NCBI GenBank assembly: GCA_964036195.1
Contig: OZ038454.1
Span: 21,004,315-21,068,314 of the forward strand
Reading direction: 5' to 3'
DNA length: 64,000 bases
Source of the DNA: Sphaerolaimus hirsutus
Taxonomy: Eukaryota > Nematoda > Chromadorea > Monhysterida > Sphaerolaimidae
Made by a program: the position numbers and the translations under genes
The notes under the pieces: model-generated
What the model was told of the DNA's origin: nothing
The model's database searches: none
What the model saw: the letters and a program-made list of their open reading frames with translations, nothing else
Shown here: one piece after another, positions 10,160 through 21,000 of the stretch
How the letters are laid out: every line of letters begins with the position of its first letter
Numbering within the stretch: position 1 is the first letter of the stretch

Positions 10160-13129
10160 GACGTCAGCCGCCTAGATGCCATCTACAAAGACATTTCCCA
10201 TTTGGGCACCGGCCGTTTCTCCAATGTAGCTTTGGTCACACACAAGGAATCTGGCCAGCGGGTCGCATTAAAAATGTTCCCAAAAGACGAAGTCAAATAT
10301 GTGGACTTTATTCGAGAGTACAACTACAGCTACTTTTTGAGCCCTCACCACAATGTGGTGAACACTTTCGACGGTCTTTACGCCACGCCGCAGAATTATT
10401 ACTTTGTGCAAGAGTTTTGTCTCACTGCCAGTTTGAGGGAGGCTGTTTATCAGTTTGGAGGTTTGTTTGCGTGTGCATGTTTCTGACCACTTCAATGGTT
10501 AAAACGGTATCCCGAACCTCTCTCGACGTATTTCTTAGAATAATTCCCCTGGGGAATTATTTTTTCATCAGACATCAGATTTTTTCATCAGACATCAGAT
10601 TTTTACATCAGACATCAGATTTTTTCATCAGACATCAGACAAACTTTTCAAGAGGATTTATTCGAGGGTGGAATTATTATTTCGCCAACATTTTCAAGCA
10701 TGTTTCTATCTTTCTTTTTCACGAGATATGCTGTATTAACAACAAAGCATGCCTTTTTTGTTCAAATTAGGTAGGTATACACCAGAGTTGTACAAATACT
10801 GGTATTTTTGGAAAACGTAAACGTAAACGTAAATACCTTTTCAAATTTTGGAGTATAAATACTAAAACGTAAGGTATTTTTAAAATACCTGGGAATACGT
10901 AAAATAAAACGTAAACGTAAAAATTAATATTAAGTGCTACCACTATCATATAATATAAAATGGCAAGTAAAAACCTAAGTAACAGTAAATTTATAAGTGG
11001 CAAGTGAAATGGCAAGTTAAAGGAGACATGGCAGGTCACGAGAAGACACTAAAAACGTTTTTGACTTTTGACTTGATTTCACTTCTCACTCATAAATTTA
11101 CATTCCTCTCAAGTTTTAACTTCTCACTTACAATTTATAAATTGTATCAGTTCTCCACTTGCGGAATTGGCACCCTCTTATCATTTAAGCATGATGAACT
11201 CATCATAATACACTACATTTGTCAAATAATACAGTTCCGTTAACTTATTTTTTACGTTTTCTCTGGTACCCGGGTAATTGTGCCAGGAAAACGTAACAAA
11301 ACGTAACAGTATTTTTGGAAAGCGTAAACGTAAACGTAAGTATAAATACCCGAATAACCGGGTATTTCGGGTAAACGTAAATACATTTTTGCAACTCTGG
11401 TATACACAACAAATTTATCACATGCATAAAGGCAGGAATTATTCGAGGGGGATTAGTTTTTCCTCGCTCGTCTAACAGGGGGAATTATTCAAGAGGGGGA
11501 ATTATTCAAGGGGTATTATTCAAGCAAACACGGTAACCCAGCTTTATCAGTTGCCAGTACTCCACTCTTTACTATGCCAGGGGCCAGTCACAGCCCACAA
11601 GTCCCATGTTTCAAACTGCATTTCAACAAAATCGAAATACAGGCATCCCTGAAGAGGCGGCGAAAAAAGTGCTCACAGCAATAGTAGCAGCTTTATCGTT
11701 CATGCACCAAGAAGGTCTGGTGCACAGGAACCTTCGAGCCAAAAATATACTCATTTTTGACCCGCCAAATTTTGATCGAGTCAAAGTTACCGACATGGCG
11801 CTGACTAGGAAGAAGGGTACTCATGTGAAGCATATCGATGATGCGAATGAGTACCACGCACCGGAGTTGGTGGAAGTGTGTTTTGGGGGAGGGTGAAGGA
11901 TTCTGGGAAGTTTGTGAATCGGTGTGAAGTTGTTGTTGTTGTTTTTGTGAAAAAGATAACACATCCATGATATTTGAGAATGGAGTTTTATTATGTAAGC
12001 TGGTAAGTGATGAAACGGCCGTTATTACTGAGCCACCCTTGTGACAGTCCCGGACCCTGTACCCGGACCAAGTGTCAAATTTCATGCAGAATATCAAATA
12101 AAATACCGACTTTAAAAAAATATTTATACTGAGCTTTCGACATTTTGCATGACATTTGACAAATGTGTGTTACATTTGCATGACATTTCACATATTTATT
12201 ACTTTACACTTTACCTGGCGCGTCGTCCCCTTGAATATGTCCCCAACAATGATGTTTAACGGGGGGGGGGGGGTTGGGGGCTTATTCGAGAATATGTGAA
12301 GCGGAATTTTATTTCTTTGCATTGCGCATGAAGGTAGATTACACATCCTTTCTACTGTTTTGAAACACACATACACACATTTATCTGTAGGTAAATACCT
12401 ATTATTTCTCTCCCAGGTGATAGTCAAGGAAACGGTGTCCGTGGAATCTCCAGTCGACGTGTGGGCAGTTGGCATCATAATGTATTTCGCCTTAATCGGA
12501 AAATATCCCTGGCAAAAAGCCTCCCCCGATTGCAAGCCTTACTTCGAATGGGAGCAATATATGAAAAAGAAAAATCCCAATATGCCCGCAAAGTGGGGCC
12601 GATTCACTGATAAGGGTTTGAAGATATTCAGAAAGTCGCTAAAGCCCAGAGATGAGGATCGATGCGAAATCGCCCAATTGAAAAAGTATATTGTACATGA
12701 TAAGTGGCTTAAAGTGGAGATAAATAAGGTGAGTAATGATGGGATAATGATGGCAAGCAAAAATTTCATAAATTGGAAAATGTTCCACTGTAAAAAAACA
12801 CTTGAAAAATTTCTGAAAGAATTTGAAAAGTATTCTCGAATTGTTGTTGTATTTTTTCAAATTTTTTTTTGAAATGCATGTAAAAACAAGCACAGCATAA
12901 AATGGTGAAACAAACAAAAATGCGGCAACAGCTTTTGGAAGCTCACAAACATCATCACGTATTAAAAATTACCCATAAAAATCGAATATTCAATAGTCTC
13001 GGGTAAAAAATCATGGAAAAATAATTTGAGGAATAAACACTTGAAAATTTACACATGCAGTTTTTTTCCCAGGAGCAGAAAATGCGAGCCGCAGGCCATC
13101 GCTCCCGCAGCCCAGCGGAAAAGAAGTGA
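10160..13129 (+). CDS. SBK-like Ser/Thr kinase with degenerate catalytic motifs (5' exon missing)
   Basis: The four exons are 10160-10460, 11643-11875, 12417-12728 and 13073-13129 (stop TGA at 13127). All phases match, giving 300 residues without the N-terminus. The fold resembles SH3-binding-domain kinases (SBK). The glycine-rich loop GTGRFSNV is at visible residues 16-23, the ATP lysine of VALK at 38 and the alpha-C glutamate at 53. The SBK-like motifs APELVE, DVWAVGIIMY and GKYPWQKAS follow. The catalytic loop reads HRNLRAKN, with Asn130 replacing the HRD aspartate; the loop Asn135 is kept. DFG reads DMA, with Asp151 kept. In most kinases loss of the HRD aspartate abolishes transfer, so this is probably a pseudokinase or a weak kinase. 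The exon sequence is intact, which argues for a maintained gene. The first exon, coding for the start methionine, was not identified upstream of 10160. The intron at 10461-11642 carries two nested transposons. Confidence 0.85.
10526..11535. mobile_element. CCGTATT MITE in a kinase intron, interrupted by a hAT-like MITE
   Basis: A degenerate left end (CGTATTTCTTAGAATAATTC) and the right end TATTCAAGCAAACACGGTA delimit the element. The interior has four ATCAGACATCAGATTTTT-like tandem units near 10560-10640 and G-rich TTATTCGAGGG units. The insertion at 10783-11399 splits it. Confidence 0.65.
10783..11399. mobile_element. hAT-like element of the CAGAGTTG family, TSD GTATACAC
   Basis: The ends are CAGAGTTGTACAAATAC and TTTTTGCAACTCTG. 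The direct repeat GTATACAC lies at 10775-10782 and 11400-11407. The 617-bp interior contains GTAAACGTAAACGTAA units. Its middle part (AAGTGGCAAGTGAAATGG to CACTTGCGGAATTGGCACC) resembles the element at 60727-61288, probably a further nested insertion. Confidence 0.9.
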
Positions 13130-13340
13130 ACTTTGCCTTGTTTTCCACTTTTTATTCCATAATGTGATTATTGTGAACATGCAAGCAAACTTGTATTTAT
13201 GATGTGAATATAATATTAATAAATTAATGATAAAAATTATTAAAATATTAAGTCAATCTTTTAAATGGGAATCATTAAAAAAAAGTTTCAAGTGCCACAT
13301 CCAAGCGCCATAAAACTGTTGTTGTTTTTTGGTGTGGGGG
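13130..13340 (+). terminator. 3' UTR of the kinase gene with polyadenylation signal
   Basis: An AATAAA hexamer lies at 13218-13223, about 90 bases after the kinase stop, in AT-rich sequence. It is the best candidate for the kinase mRNA 3' end. Confidence 0.55.
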
Positions 13341-13341
13341 C

Positions 13342-13515
13342 AGTGATGGAAAAAGCGCCAGGACTTTGGCGCCAAGCGCCATGGCGCTTTTCCGAACCAC
13401 AGCGCCAAGCGCCAATGGCGCCACAGCAAAATAGTGCCAGGCGCCAAAAGCGCCATGGCGCTTTTTCATTTGGCGCTAGCGCAAGGCGCCAGCGACGTGG
13501 CGCTTTTACATCACT
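13342..13515. mobile_element. GGCGCC-rich MITE with AGTGATGGAAAA ends
   Basis: The ends are AGTGATGGAAAAAGCGCC and GGCGCTTTTACATCACT. The core is a run of overlapping palindromes (GCGCCATGGCGC, TTGGCGCTAGCGC). Related copies form both ends of the 60373-62720 insertion, and patches occur at 8300-8480, 45110-45190 and 45330-45400. No matching target duplication was found here. Confidence 0.65.
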
Positions 13516-13541
13516 AGTCTGGTGTCCCCACTAAATATAAA

Positions 13542-13790
13542 TATACTCGGCGGACATGATACTCTGCCCTCGCAGTCATTTATGTCTCACGTTGGAAGCG
13601 TGCCAATGATGATAAAGCAGGCGATTTTTGTATAAAAAAATGAAAAAGATCATTGTTGTGAATAAGTTAACGTATAGCGTTATAACAGAGGTGACTTTTT
13701 CAACTTTCTGTGAAAATCGCATGCGTAAGAAATCGTTGGCACGCTTCCAAGGGGAACTACGCGTGCAGGGTGTAAAGTAACTGGAGTATA
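13542..13790 (+). mobile_element. 250-bp TATACTC-ended repeat, copy 2
   Basis: It starts TATACTCGGCGGACATGATA and ends GTAACTGGAGTATA. It contains the inverted pair GTTGGAAGCGTGCCAA and TTGGCACGCTTCCAA. It is homologous to 14663-14907 and, reversed, to 8759-9008. Confidence 0.7.
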
Positions 13791-13921
13791 CCTAAAATAC
13801 CTATTTATATTTAGATATCTGTCTGTGACCTCCCGCTCCTGCCAGTATTTACTGTAGAAATAATTTTTCTGCTTTTTATGGCAGTTACAAAAATGTATTT
13901 TTTATTAACTTTTGTCTATAG

Positions 13922-14035
13922 TCATGTCCAGATTGTGTGATAAATTTGGATGGCGTATTTCTGGAAGAAATTTGTGAAACAGAAAAGGAAATCATGAAGT
14001 GCCTGAAATCATTTTTGAATCACTTTGTATTTTAA
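13922..14035 (+). CDS. Possible terminal exon of 37 codons (unassigned)
   Basis: After the acceptor TTTTGTCTATAG an open frame runs 37 codons to TAA at 14033, starting SCPDCVINLDG and ending KSFLNHFVF. The composition is coding-like: CxxC, then an acidic, then a hydrophobic part. It starts in phase 0, so it could in principle replace the short exon at 13073-13129 as an alternative last exon of the kinase. It lies downstream of the likely kinase polyadenylation signal. It could also be an exon of an unseen gene, or chance. Confidence 0.3.
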   Translation, partial: SCPDCVINLDGVFLEEICETEKEIMKCLKSFLNHFVF

Positions 14036-14662
14036 TAATGATGGCATCACAACGGAGTGCTTCATTCAGAAAAAGCGTTGAAAGCAGATTTTAGGGATTT
14101 TAAAAATTTTGTTGAAAAGTTGTCCACAAGTGTCCAAAGTTGTCAATGTCCACAAGCTGCTTAAGCGATGATTGTTTACATGGCCATCTGAGAAAAAAAA
14201 ACAGTTTGAACCAGGGCCACAAATCTTGTTCTGCGTGCGTTCCAGGCGTCTCCAGGACTTTGACCCTAAATCCTTGAATAAGACGCCAGGGGAGTTACTG
14301 TTTCCTCAGACGTTTTTGAGGGGGAGTTATTCAAGGGGGGAGTTAGCCGGGGGGGGGGGGGTTATTTTTTCCTCGTAAAACTCGGACTTAATTCATTGTA
14401 TGGATGCACTCTGTAAACTCATGTAATGCAAAAATGGCTATTTTTCACTGTTTTTTTTCGCTTGACACATTTTCAAGTGATTTTCAGATATGAGTGAAGT
14501 GAAAAAAGTTCACTAATGTCATTGCGCAACTTTTTTCCACTTCATTCATATCTGAAAATCACTTGAAAAAGTGTCAAGTGAAAAAACCGGCAAATGTGCG
14601 TATCAGGCCTGCCCCATTCAAGTAACTGTCCAACAACAATAAAAAGATGTGTATACACTGCA
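14036..14662. repeat. Repeat fragments, no gene
   Basis: A partial CCGTATT-type segment (AGACGCCAGGGGAGTTACTG onward, G-runs to about 14370) is followed by an imperfect inverted repeat at about 14460-14585 (CACTTTTTCAAGTGATTTTCAG and its complement, read in parts). Confidence 0.45.
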
Positions 14663-14907
14663 TATACTCGGCGGACATGATACTCTGCCATCGCACTCAT
14701 TTATGTCTTACGTTGGAATTGTGCCAATGATGATAAAAGCATGTGATTTTTGTGTAAAAAAGAAGATGATTGTTGTTAACGAGTTAACGTATAGCGTGAT
14801 AACAGCGATGACTTTTTCAACTTTTTGTGAAAACCGCATGCATAAAAAATCGTTGGCACGCTTCCAGCGGGAACCACGCGTGCAGGGTGTAAAGTAACTG
14901 GAGTATA
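14663..14907 (+). mobile_element. 250-bp TATACTC-ended repeat, copy 3
   Basis: It has the same ends and internal inverted pair as 13542-13790, differing at scattered positions. Only 872 bp separate the two. Confidence 0.7.
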
Positions 14908-14920
14908 CACACAATGTATC

Positions 14921-15324
14921 TACCGTATATCCTCGAATAAGTCCCCCTCTCGATTTAGTCCCCCCTCTTGTGAATGTGAGGAAAAAACAACTCCCCCCAC
15001 TTTGATGGGTAGAAACGTTTCATAACATTTCGCATTTACAAAAAACGTTCTATGTATTTAATGTGTAAATATATGTAATATCTTGCAGCTAGAGTTCGCA
15101 AACATTGTTTTCATTGCTTGACTTGTTAATTTTGTATTCCTACTAATCATTTATGTTACCAAATTTACCCCATATGAGCAGTAAATTTATCATACATTTT
15201 ACTGGAAATACTGACGAAAAATAACTCCCCCCTAGAAAAACTCCCACCTCTCGAATAACTCCCCCCTCAGAAACTTCTGACGAAAAAATAACTCCCCGGG
15301 GGACTTATTCGAGGATATACGGTA
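14921..15324. mobile_element. CCGTATA-ended MITE
   Basis: It starts TACCGTATATCCTCGAATAA and ends GAGGATATACGGTA. The interior has CTCGAATAACTCCCCCC units on one side and GGGGGACTTATTC on the other. Confidence 0.75.
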
Positions 15325-16206
15325 TTCTGCTGTCGCTGCTCTAGGCTAATATTCTTTTGTATTGTATCGTTTCGTTTTCATCCAGAGGGGCCGTTATTCA
15401 AGAGGGGGAGTTATTCGAGGGGGAGTTACTTTTTCCTCATATCGCAAACAGGGGGGGGGGGGTTATTCAAGGGGGTGGTTAGTCATGGGGGCTTACTCGA
15501 GGATTTGCGGTAGATAGCATGGCATAGATATCTGAACTTTTTTTTTGGGGGGGAGGGGGGTCTTTGGGGGCCCGACATATAAGTAGGCTCTTTAAAGATG
15601 CAGAAGTAAATAAGACTCGAGATCGAGTCACAGCCACCAAATTTTTCCGGTCGAGTCGACGAAGTCAGTGAAAAAAGAGTCTCGGTTTGGGTAAGAATAT
15701 CGAGTTACCTTTTGGCATGATGCTTGCAGAAATGTCAGATATTTTACTGGTTTCTTTATTGTCGAGTCGAGTTCGAGCCCTATGCAGGAGGCAAAAAGGG
15801 AGAAAATCGTTTAAAATACCTTTTTATGGACAGATTAGAATTGTCAAAATGTGTTAAAAATAGCCATAATAGGTATAAAACTATGTAAAGTCACTGGAGT
15901 AAAATAACTTCCGTATGTGTGGAATCGGGCTCAACTATTCCAAATGGAAGTTTACACTCCCGCCGATTTCTATTGTTTACCATTTATAATTTATCTCCAT
16001 TTATAATTTCACGAAACACACAAAATAAGGTCGTTCAACATATTCATTTTTTGCATTTTTTTACAAAGTTACACAAACAAAATTCCCACACTCAATAATC
16101 TCGAAGAATTTGTTGTGTAAAAAATGTGGCAGTGTGCTGATTAAATAGAGAAAAAAATTAATAAAAAAATGGAAAAATTAATAAAATGGACATAGCGCCC
16201 GATGGG
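15325..16206. other. Intergenic stretch before the inverted duplication, no gene seen
   Basis: A further partial CCGTATT-type piece (G-runs at 15384-15512) is followed by AT-rich sequence with no exon or element ends. The left arm of the duplication is visible from 16207 and could begin earlier. Confidence 0.4.
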
Positions 16207-16495
16207 GCACCAGCAGAAAGAATGCAGAGATTACTGAAGCATACTGTACAAACTTCTGACTGAAGGATACAGAGAAATATCACCAATAGACGGACGCAAA
16301 AAAGTATGAGTAGGTAGTCGAAATGAAAATGTGGAATATGTGGGTAACATTTATCTCGTCCGAATGTATGCCAAGTTGGGGGGATGTCTAAAACCTAGAA
16401 ATTCTATGTGCTTCAATTCATTGTCATACATTCGGACGGGTGCACGCAGAGTTCGGACGAACGATTTGGAATACCGGGCGCTTATCGAACTCATT

Positions 16496-16760
16496 GGCGC
16501 ACAGCACACTGAAATTTTGAGTTCAGCGTTCGAACGTTTTTGCACGCTGAACTACAAACGCTGAAATCAAAATCTAAAGAACGCAACGTTTTTGAAGCGT
16601 AAAAATTTCGGAATTTGCAATATTTCGCGCAATTCACATGCGAGTAGAATTTTTTACGCTTCAAAAATGTTGTCTTCTTTAGTTATTGATTTCAGCGTTT
16701 GTAGTTCAGCGTGCAAAAACGTTCGAACGCTGAACTCAAAATTTCAGTGTGCGGTGCGCC
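16496..16760. mobile_element. Foldback MITE with GGCGCACAGCAC ends, left arm only
   Basis: It is almost fully self-complementary. It starts GGCGCACAGCACACTGAAAT, contains GTTCGAACG and TTTTTGAAGCGTAAAA on both sides of a short loop, and ends GTGTGCGGTGCGCC. The right arm lacks it near 63740. A relative lies at 27140-27403. Confidence 0.85.
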
Positions 16761-17210
16761 AATGAAATTTCGTAGAAAAATTGTCGATGCCTGAGATAAA
16801 TTACTTTTTGATCTCGTATCGACAAAAACATTGGAATTTAGCGAATATAGGTAATATCCATGTGTAAAAGTTATCGTTCGAACTCCAGATGCACGTTGAG
16901 TCGATAAAAGTGGTGCTCAGTTGGCACCGCAGCTCATTCTGCACGTGCAAAATAATAGCCGTTTAAAATGAGATTTCAGCATCAACGATCGAAAATAAGT
17001 GATAAAGGTAAGTGGCATTGGCCCCACGCAAACTAATTTAGTTGTCAAACGAAATTTTCAAAATCTTGTTTGACTTATAAATACTGTTCGGAAATAGTAG
17101 CATGGGAGCCAATGACAAAATAACAAAAAACCTCGATTAACGGGAAATTCTCATTACGATATCGGAATATAAAAAGATCACATGAGCGGACAAACAATTC
17201 GAATACAGTA

Positions 17211-17480
17211 AATTCTTGAATAAACTCCCCGGGTAAAATAGCCTTCATCGTATTGAATTTTCGTCAGTCAATATTGAGAGAACCAATTTTTTCATCAGCA
17301 TTTTGTAAAATCAACACATTTATTGAAAGTCTCAGCGACAGGTCTGAATACCCCTTGATTTGAAACACGGTGGCGTATTTTTTACTTTGCGTAAGCCACA
17401 TTATGACCTGGGAATTTCTCCAGCCGCCGCTTACACAGAGGAAATTATTTGAGGGGTGCTTATTCAAGAAAATACAGTAC
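17211..17480. mobile_element. Eroded CCGTATT-type MITE present in both arms
   Basis: Degenerate ends (CAGTAAATTCTTGAATAAAC and TTATTCAAGAAAATACAGTA) face each other. The right arm has the partner at about 62812-62990 (TACCGTATTTTCTTGAATAA). This insertion therefore predates the duplication, unlike most others here. Confidence 0.55.
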
Positions 17481-18091
17481 ACTAGATTTTCTCACAATCT
17501 CACGATTTTCTCTGAAACGACATTACTTTTTCAATTATTAAATATATGAGGTCCTACCAATAAGTCCCAGTTTCAACTGAACTAATTCTGTACAGCCTGG
17601 AGTAAGATTATTCGATTGACTGGGATAAAGTGACGAAAACTACAAAAACCAATACAATTTCAACACTTAATCGACTAATAATAGCGGAGGAACAACATTT
17701 TCTGGCAAAGTGCCAACATTATTGCGCCAGACGGAAATTAGTGGTTCAGTGGAGGGCTGCTGGCATTTAAAGATAATTTTTTTAAACCACGTGCGCCACG
17801 TTCTAAGTGCCGATGCCACAAGTTGCCAAGTGACAGTAAAAGTAGTGGTGAAAAAGTGGTAAGTGGTAACGACAAGTGTACGCTATACTTTAGTAAAATG
17901 TACCGTTCACCTAAAAGTTCACTTCTCACAACACCCCCTTTATCGTCACTTTGCAACATCAAAAAAACGACACGTAAAGCGCCCGACACGCGAGTCAGCA
18001 CTTAAAACCGCGCTGAAATGTGCCCACTTTGAGCGCTCACTCGCTTGTCGGGCGCCCTACGAGCCCTGCGCCCTACTCGAGCCGCAGTTGG

Positions 18092-21000
18092 TCATTGCAT
18101 CTGCACGGCGACGGGCTGCGCGACGGCACAGTTGAAAGAGAGGGCGCGGCTGACCGCCCCCGCCGCCCTGACGCGCCCCCTGCCGCCCGACTGTGCCGCT
18201 GTGCCGCCCGACTGCGCGGCGGCAGCTTGGAAGAGGGAGCGGCGGCTGGCGGACGCGCTGGGGTCGTTGCAGCTGCGCAGCCGGCTGCTCGACCGCGACC
18301 GGTACTTGGCCAGCTCACTTGGATGGTCGTGCATCTTCACGTAGCTCCGCGGTGTGCACAGCTCCTGCGGGGGGGGGGGGCGGTTGTGAAAATGTTTTTA
18401 AAGTGACTTTTTTGGTGGCCGGTTTCTTTTTTTAAACGCCAAGGACATTTTCCGCCACGTCGAATGACAAGAAAAAGTGCTAAACGATAAGTGAAACGTA
18501 TATATTTGGAAATGAAAATACTGGTCACTTGACGATTTATCACTTCACTTGTCACTCTACCGTAGGCCACTGCATCAAATCTTGCATTCGCATTTGGCAA
18601 AACAGATACCAAAACAATGCATAGAGCTTTATGTATACTCAGCTCTACGCTGACAATTTTTCGTATTCTGACGGTCCATGGTTTCACAAATTCCACACCA
18701 TGTGATCCTATACAATACCATGTGTAGTAAACGAACGAACGCATTGGCACCCCACACGCTAGTTGACATCGACACCAAATGTCAACTGGTTCCCATCCCA
18801 ATCCAAAGCTTGCTGACGAAGAGACGAACGACGTTCAAATGCAAAAGTGTTGAATCATGTTACAAATGAAGCTGTAGTGTTGCGAAAAAATTGCGGTACA
18901 AAGACGGCATGAAGTATATGTGTATACAATAATGTGTAACGTTACTCTTGAGCAAGCTTTGAATTGGGATAGGAGCCAGTTGACATTTGGTGTCGATGTC
19001 AACTAGCGTGTGGAGCGCCATTGCGACGAGAGATAATATCTCGTTTTATACGGTACACGACACTGAGGAGAAACAGTGAACCGCAAGGCCACCGAAATGC
19101 ACACTTAAATATATTTACACCCACAAAATACAGCAACAAAAGTGGTTCAACAGATGAGAAAGTAGCCACACGAGATCAGCAATTGTAGATGCACATTACA
19201 ATATAATAAATGTCACATATTTAGGATATTCCCAAAGCATTCATCAAACTAACAGGGAACGAATTATAGAACTCTCTGTATCCCCCGCTCAAAATGTAAA
19301 TCTCCGGGTAGGCCAATTTGGGGTAGCGCCGCTCGTTCGCAGCTCTGTCCAACTTTCGCAGCGCCCGATTCCTGCAAAAATTGAGCTTTGTAAATAATGG
19401 CGTGAGTGAACTTGCAAAAAAAACAACTGCGCAAAATTCAAAATTTAACTGAGAAAAAAACAAACTAAATGGGGGTTTCCAAGGTTGAGGGGGTCACCCC
19501 AGACTTTCGAGACTTGTGTTTATAACATTCCTCTATAACTGCATTTAATCCGGCTGCAACCCCCCCCCCCAAGAAAAAAAAAGGAAACCTGCCCGAACGG
19601 ACATGTTTGGTCCGCGCATCTGGGAGAACTCGCAGTAGAACACGAACACGTGGGCGGAGTCGAGCTGCGTGAGCATGTGCGGCTGCGCGAAGTGGCGCTG
19701 CAGCGTCGCCTGCTCGTGCACGTTGGCGGCGCCGCGCACGTGCCCCCCCGCGAACTCGTACGGGTAGCGGCAGTCGACCAGCTGCAGTCGCGCCGCCGGC
19801 CGGCCCAGCGCAGCCGCAGCCCCCTCGGGGTGCGTCAACACCGCCGCCAGCTGAGTGCGGTTTCGGTTGTTGGTAGAACGGCGCTAAGCACACCAGTTGA
19901 CACCTGTCAACTGGTTTCTGTGTTTATTCGGCTTTTAGTTGAAATTAGATGAATCTTATCATTTTACGAATACAGCAACATCAAAAAAACATTGACCAAC
20001 CGTCTGTGCGGAAATATTCTTCAAATCCTGGCAATGCGAGTCGGCCGCCTGCCGCGCCATGATCGGCAGCGAGTGTTTCTGCGGCGGGGACAACATTCAT
20101 TGAACACCAAATAGAATCTCAAAACCCGGTGCAGAAAAAAGCAAACAAAGTGAACACTCACCCTGGAGAAGTCTCCGACCACGTCGAGGTCGTCGAACAC
20201 GTGCGCGTGGTGGTCGACCAGCCGCGGCATGGAGATCTCCGTCTCGGAGAAGGCCCTGCTCAACTTGACTGCGGCGCCCTGCCGCGGCACGTCCAGCTGC
20301 TGCCGCCCGTCCAGCTCGCTTCTCTGCCGCTTCGCCGGGCTGTTTCTGCTGGCGGCGGCGGGCGCGGGCCAGTTCTCGTCGGGCGGCGGCTGCGGCGACG
20401 GCTGCTTGAGGCGCTTGCGGCTGCCGCCCAGCGTCGCGCGGCACAGCGACTTGTCCAGCGGCGCGAGCGGCCGCGCGAACAGACTCATGTCCGACGGCGC
20501 CTTGTGCAGCGGCGCCAGTCCAGCCACGCCCAGCTTCCGCTGCGACACGGTACACACGTTACAACAGACAATAAAAAAGTATTTGGAATCATCTCCTATT
20601 TAAAACGGTTTTTCAAAACATTAAAAAACACTTAAAAACGGTTTTTCAAAACATTTTAAAAAACAGTTAAAAAAGCTCTGGTCGAGCCAGTCATCCCTAG
20701 TTTCGGGTCAGTGATATTCTCACGAAATTGACCCACCTTTGCGATGAAGCCAGTGGCGGCGGCGTCGGGCATCTCGTTGGTGAGGTTCCTGAGCGGGGCG
20801 CGCGGCCTGGCCTTGGGCGTGGCGCTGCCCTCGTCGGACGCAGTGCGGCAGATGGGGCGGCCGGCGGCGCCGCGCTGCGACCTGCGGACCACTGCGCGCG
20901 GCCGCGGCGCCGGCCCAGCCAAATTCTCGTCGCTCTGCAGCTGCACCGACTGCAGGTGCAGCTGCGCGAAGTTCGGCGGCGCGGCCACGTCCTGTTGGAG

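Noticed and set aside
13350-13500. Restriction-modification or coding signal from periodic GGCGCC/GCGCCATGGCGC
   Set aside because: The periodicity comes from overlapping palindromes within MITE ends. Open frames there are Trp/Arg/Ala artefacts of GCGCCATGG repeats.
16331-16564. Open frame starting MEYVGNIYLVRM, with a partial mirror at 63599-63877
   Set aside because: Only the first dozen residues agree between arms, and the rest diverges with frame changes. A foldback MITE overlaps its end.
20129-20635. Long antisense frames over cdc25 exon 7
   Set aside because: They are shadows of a GC-rich coding exon on the opposite strand. The sense frame matches Cdc25 and its splice sites.
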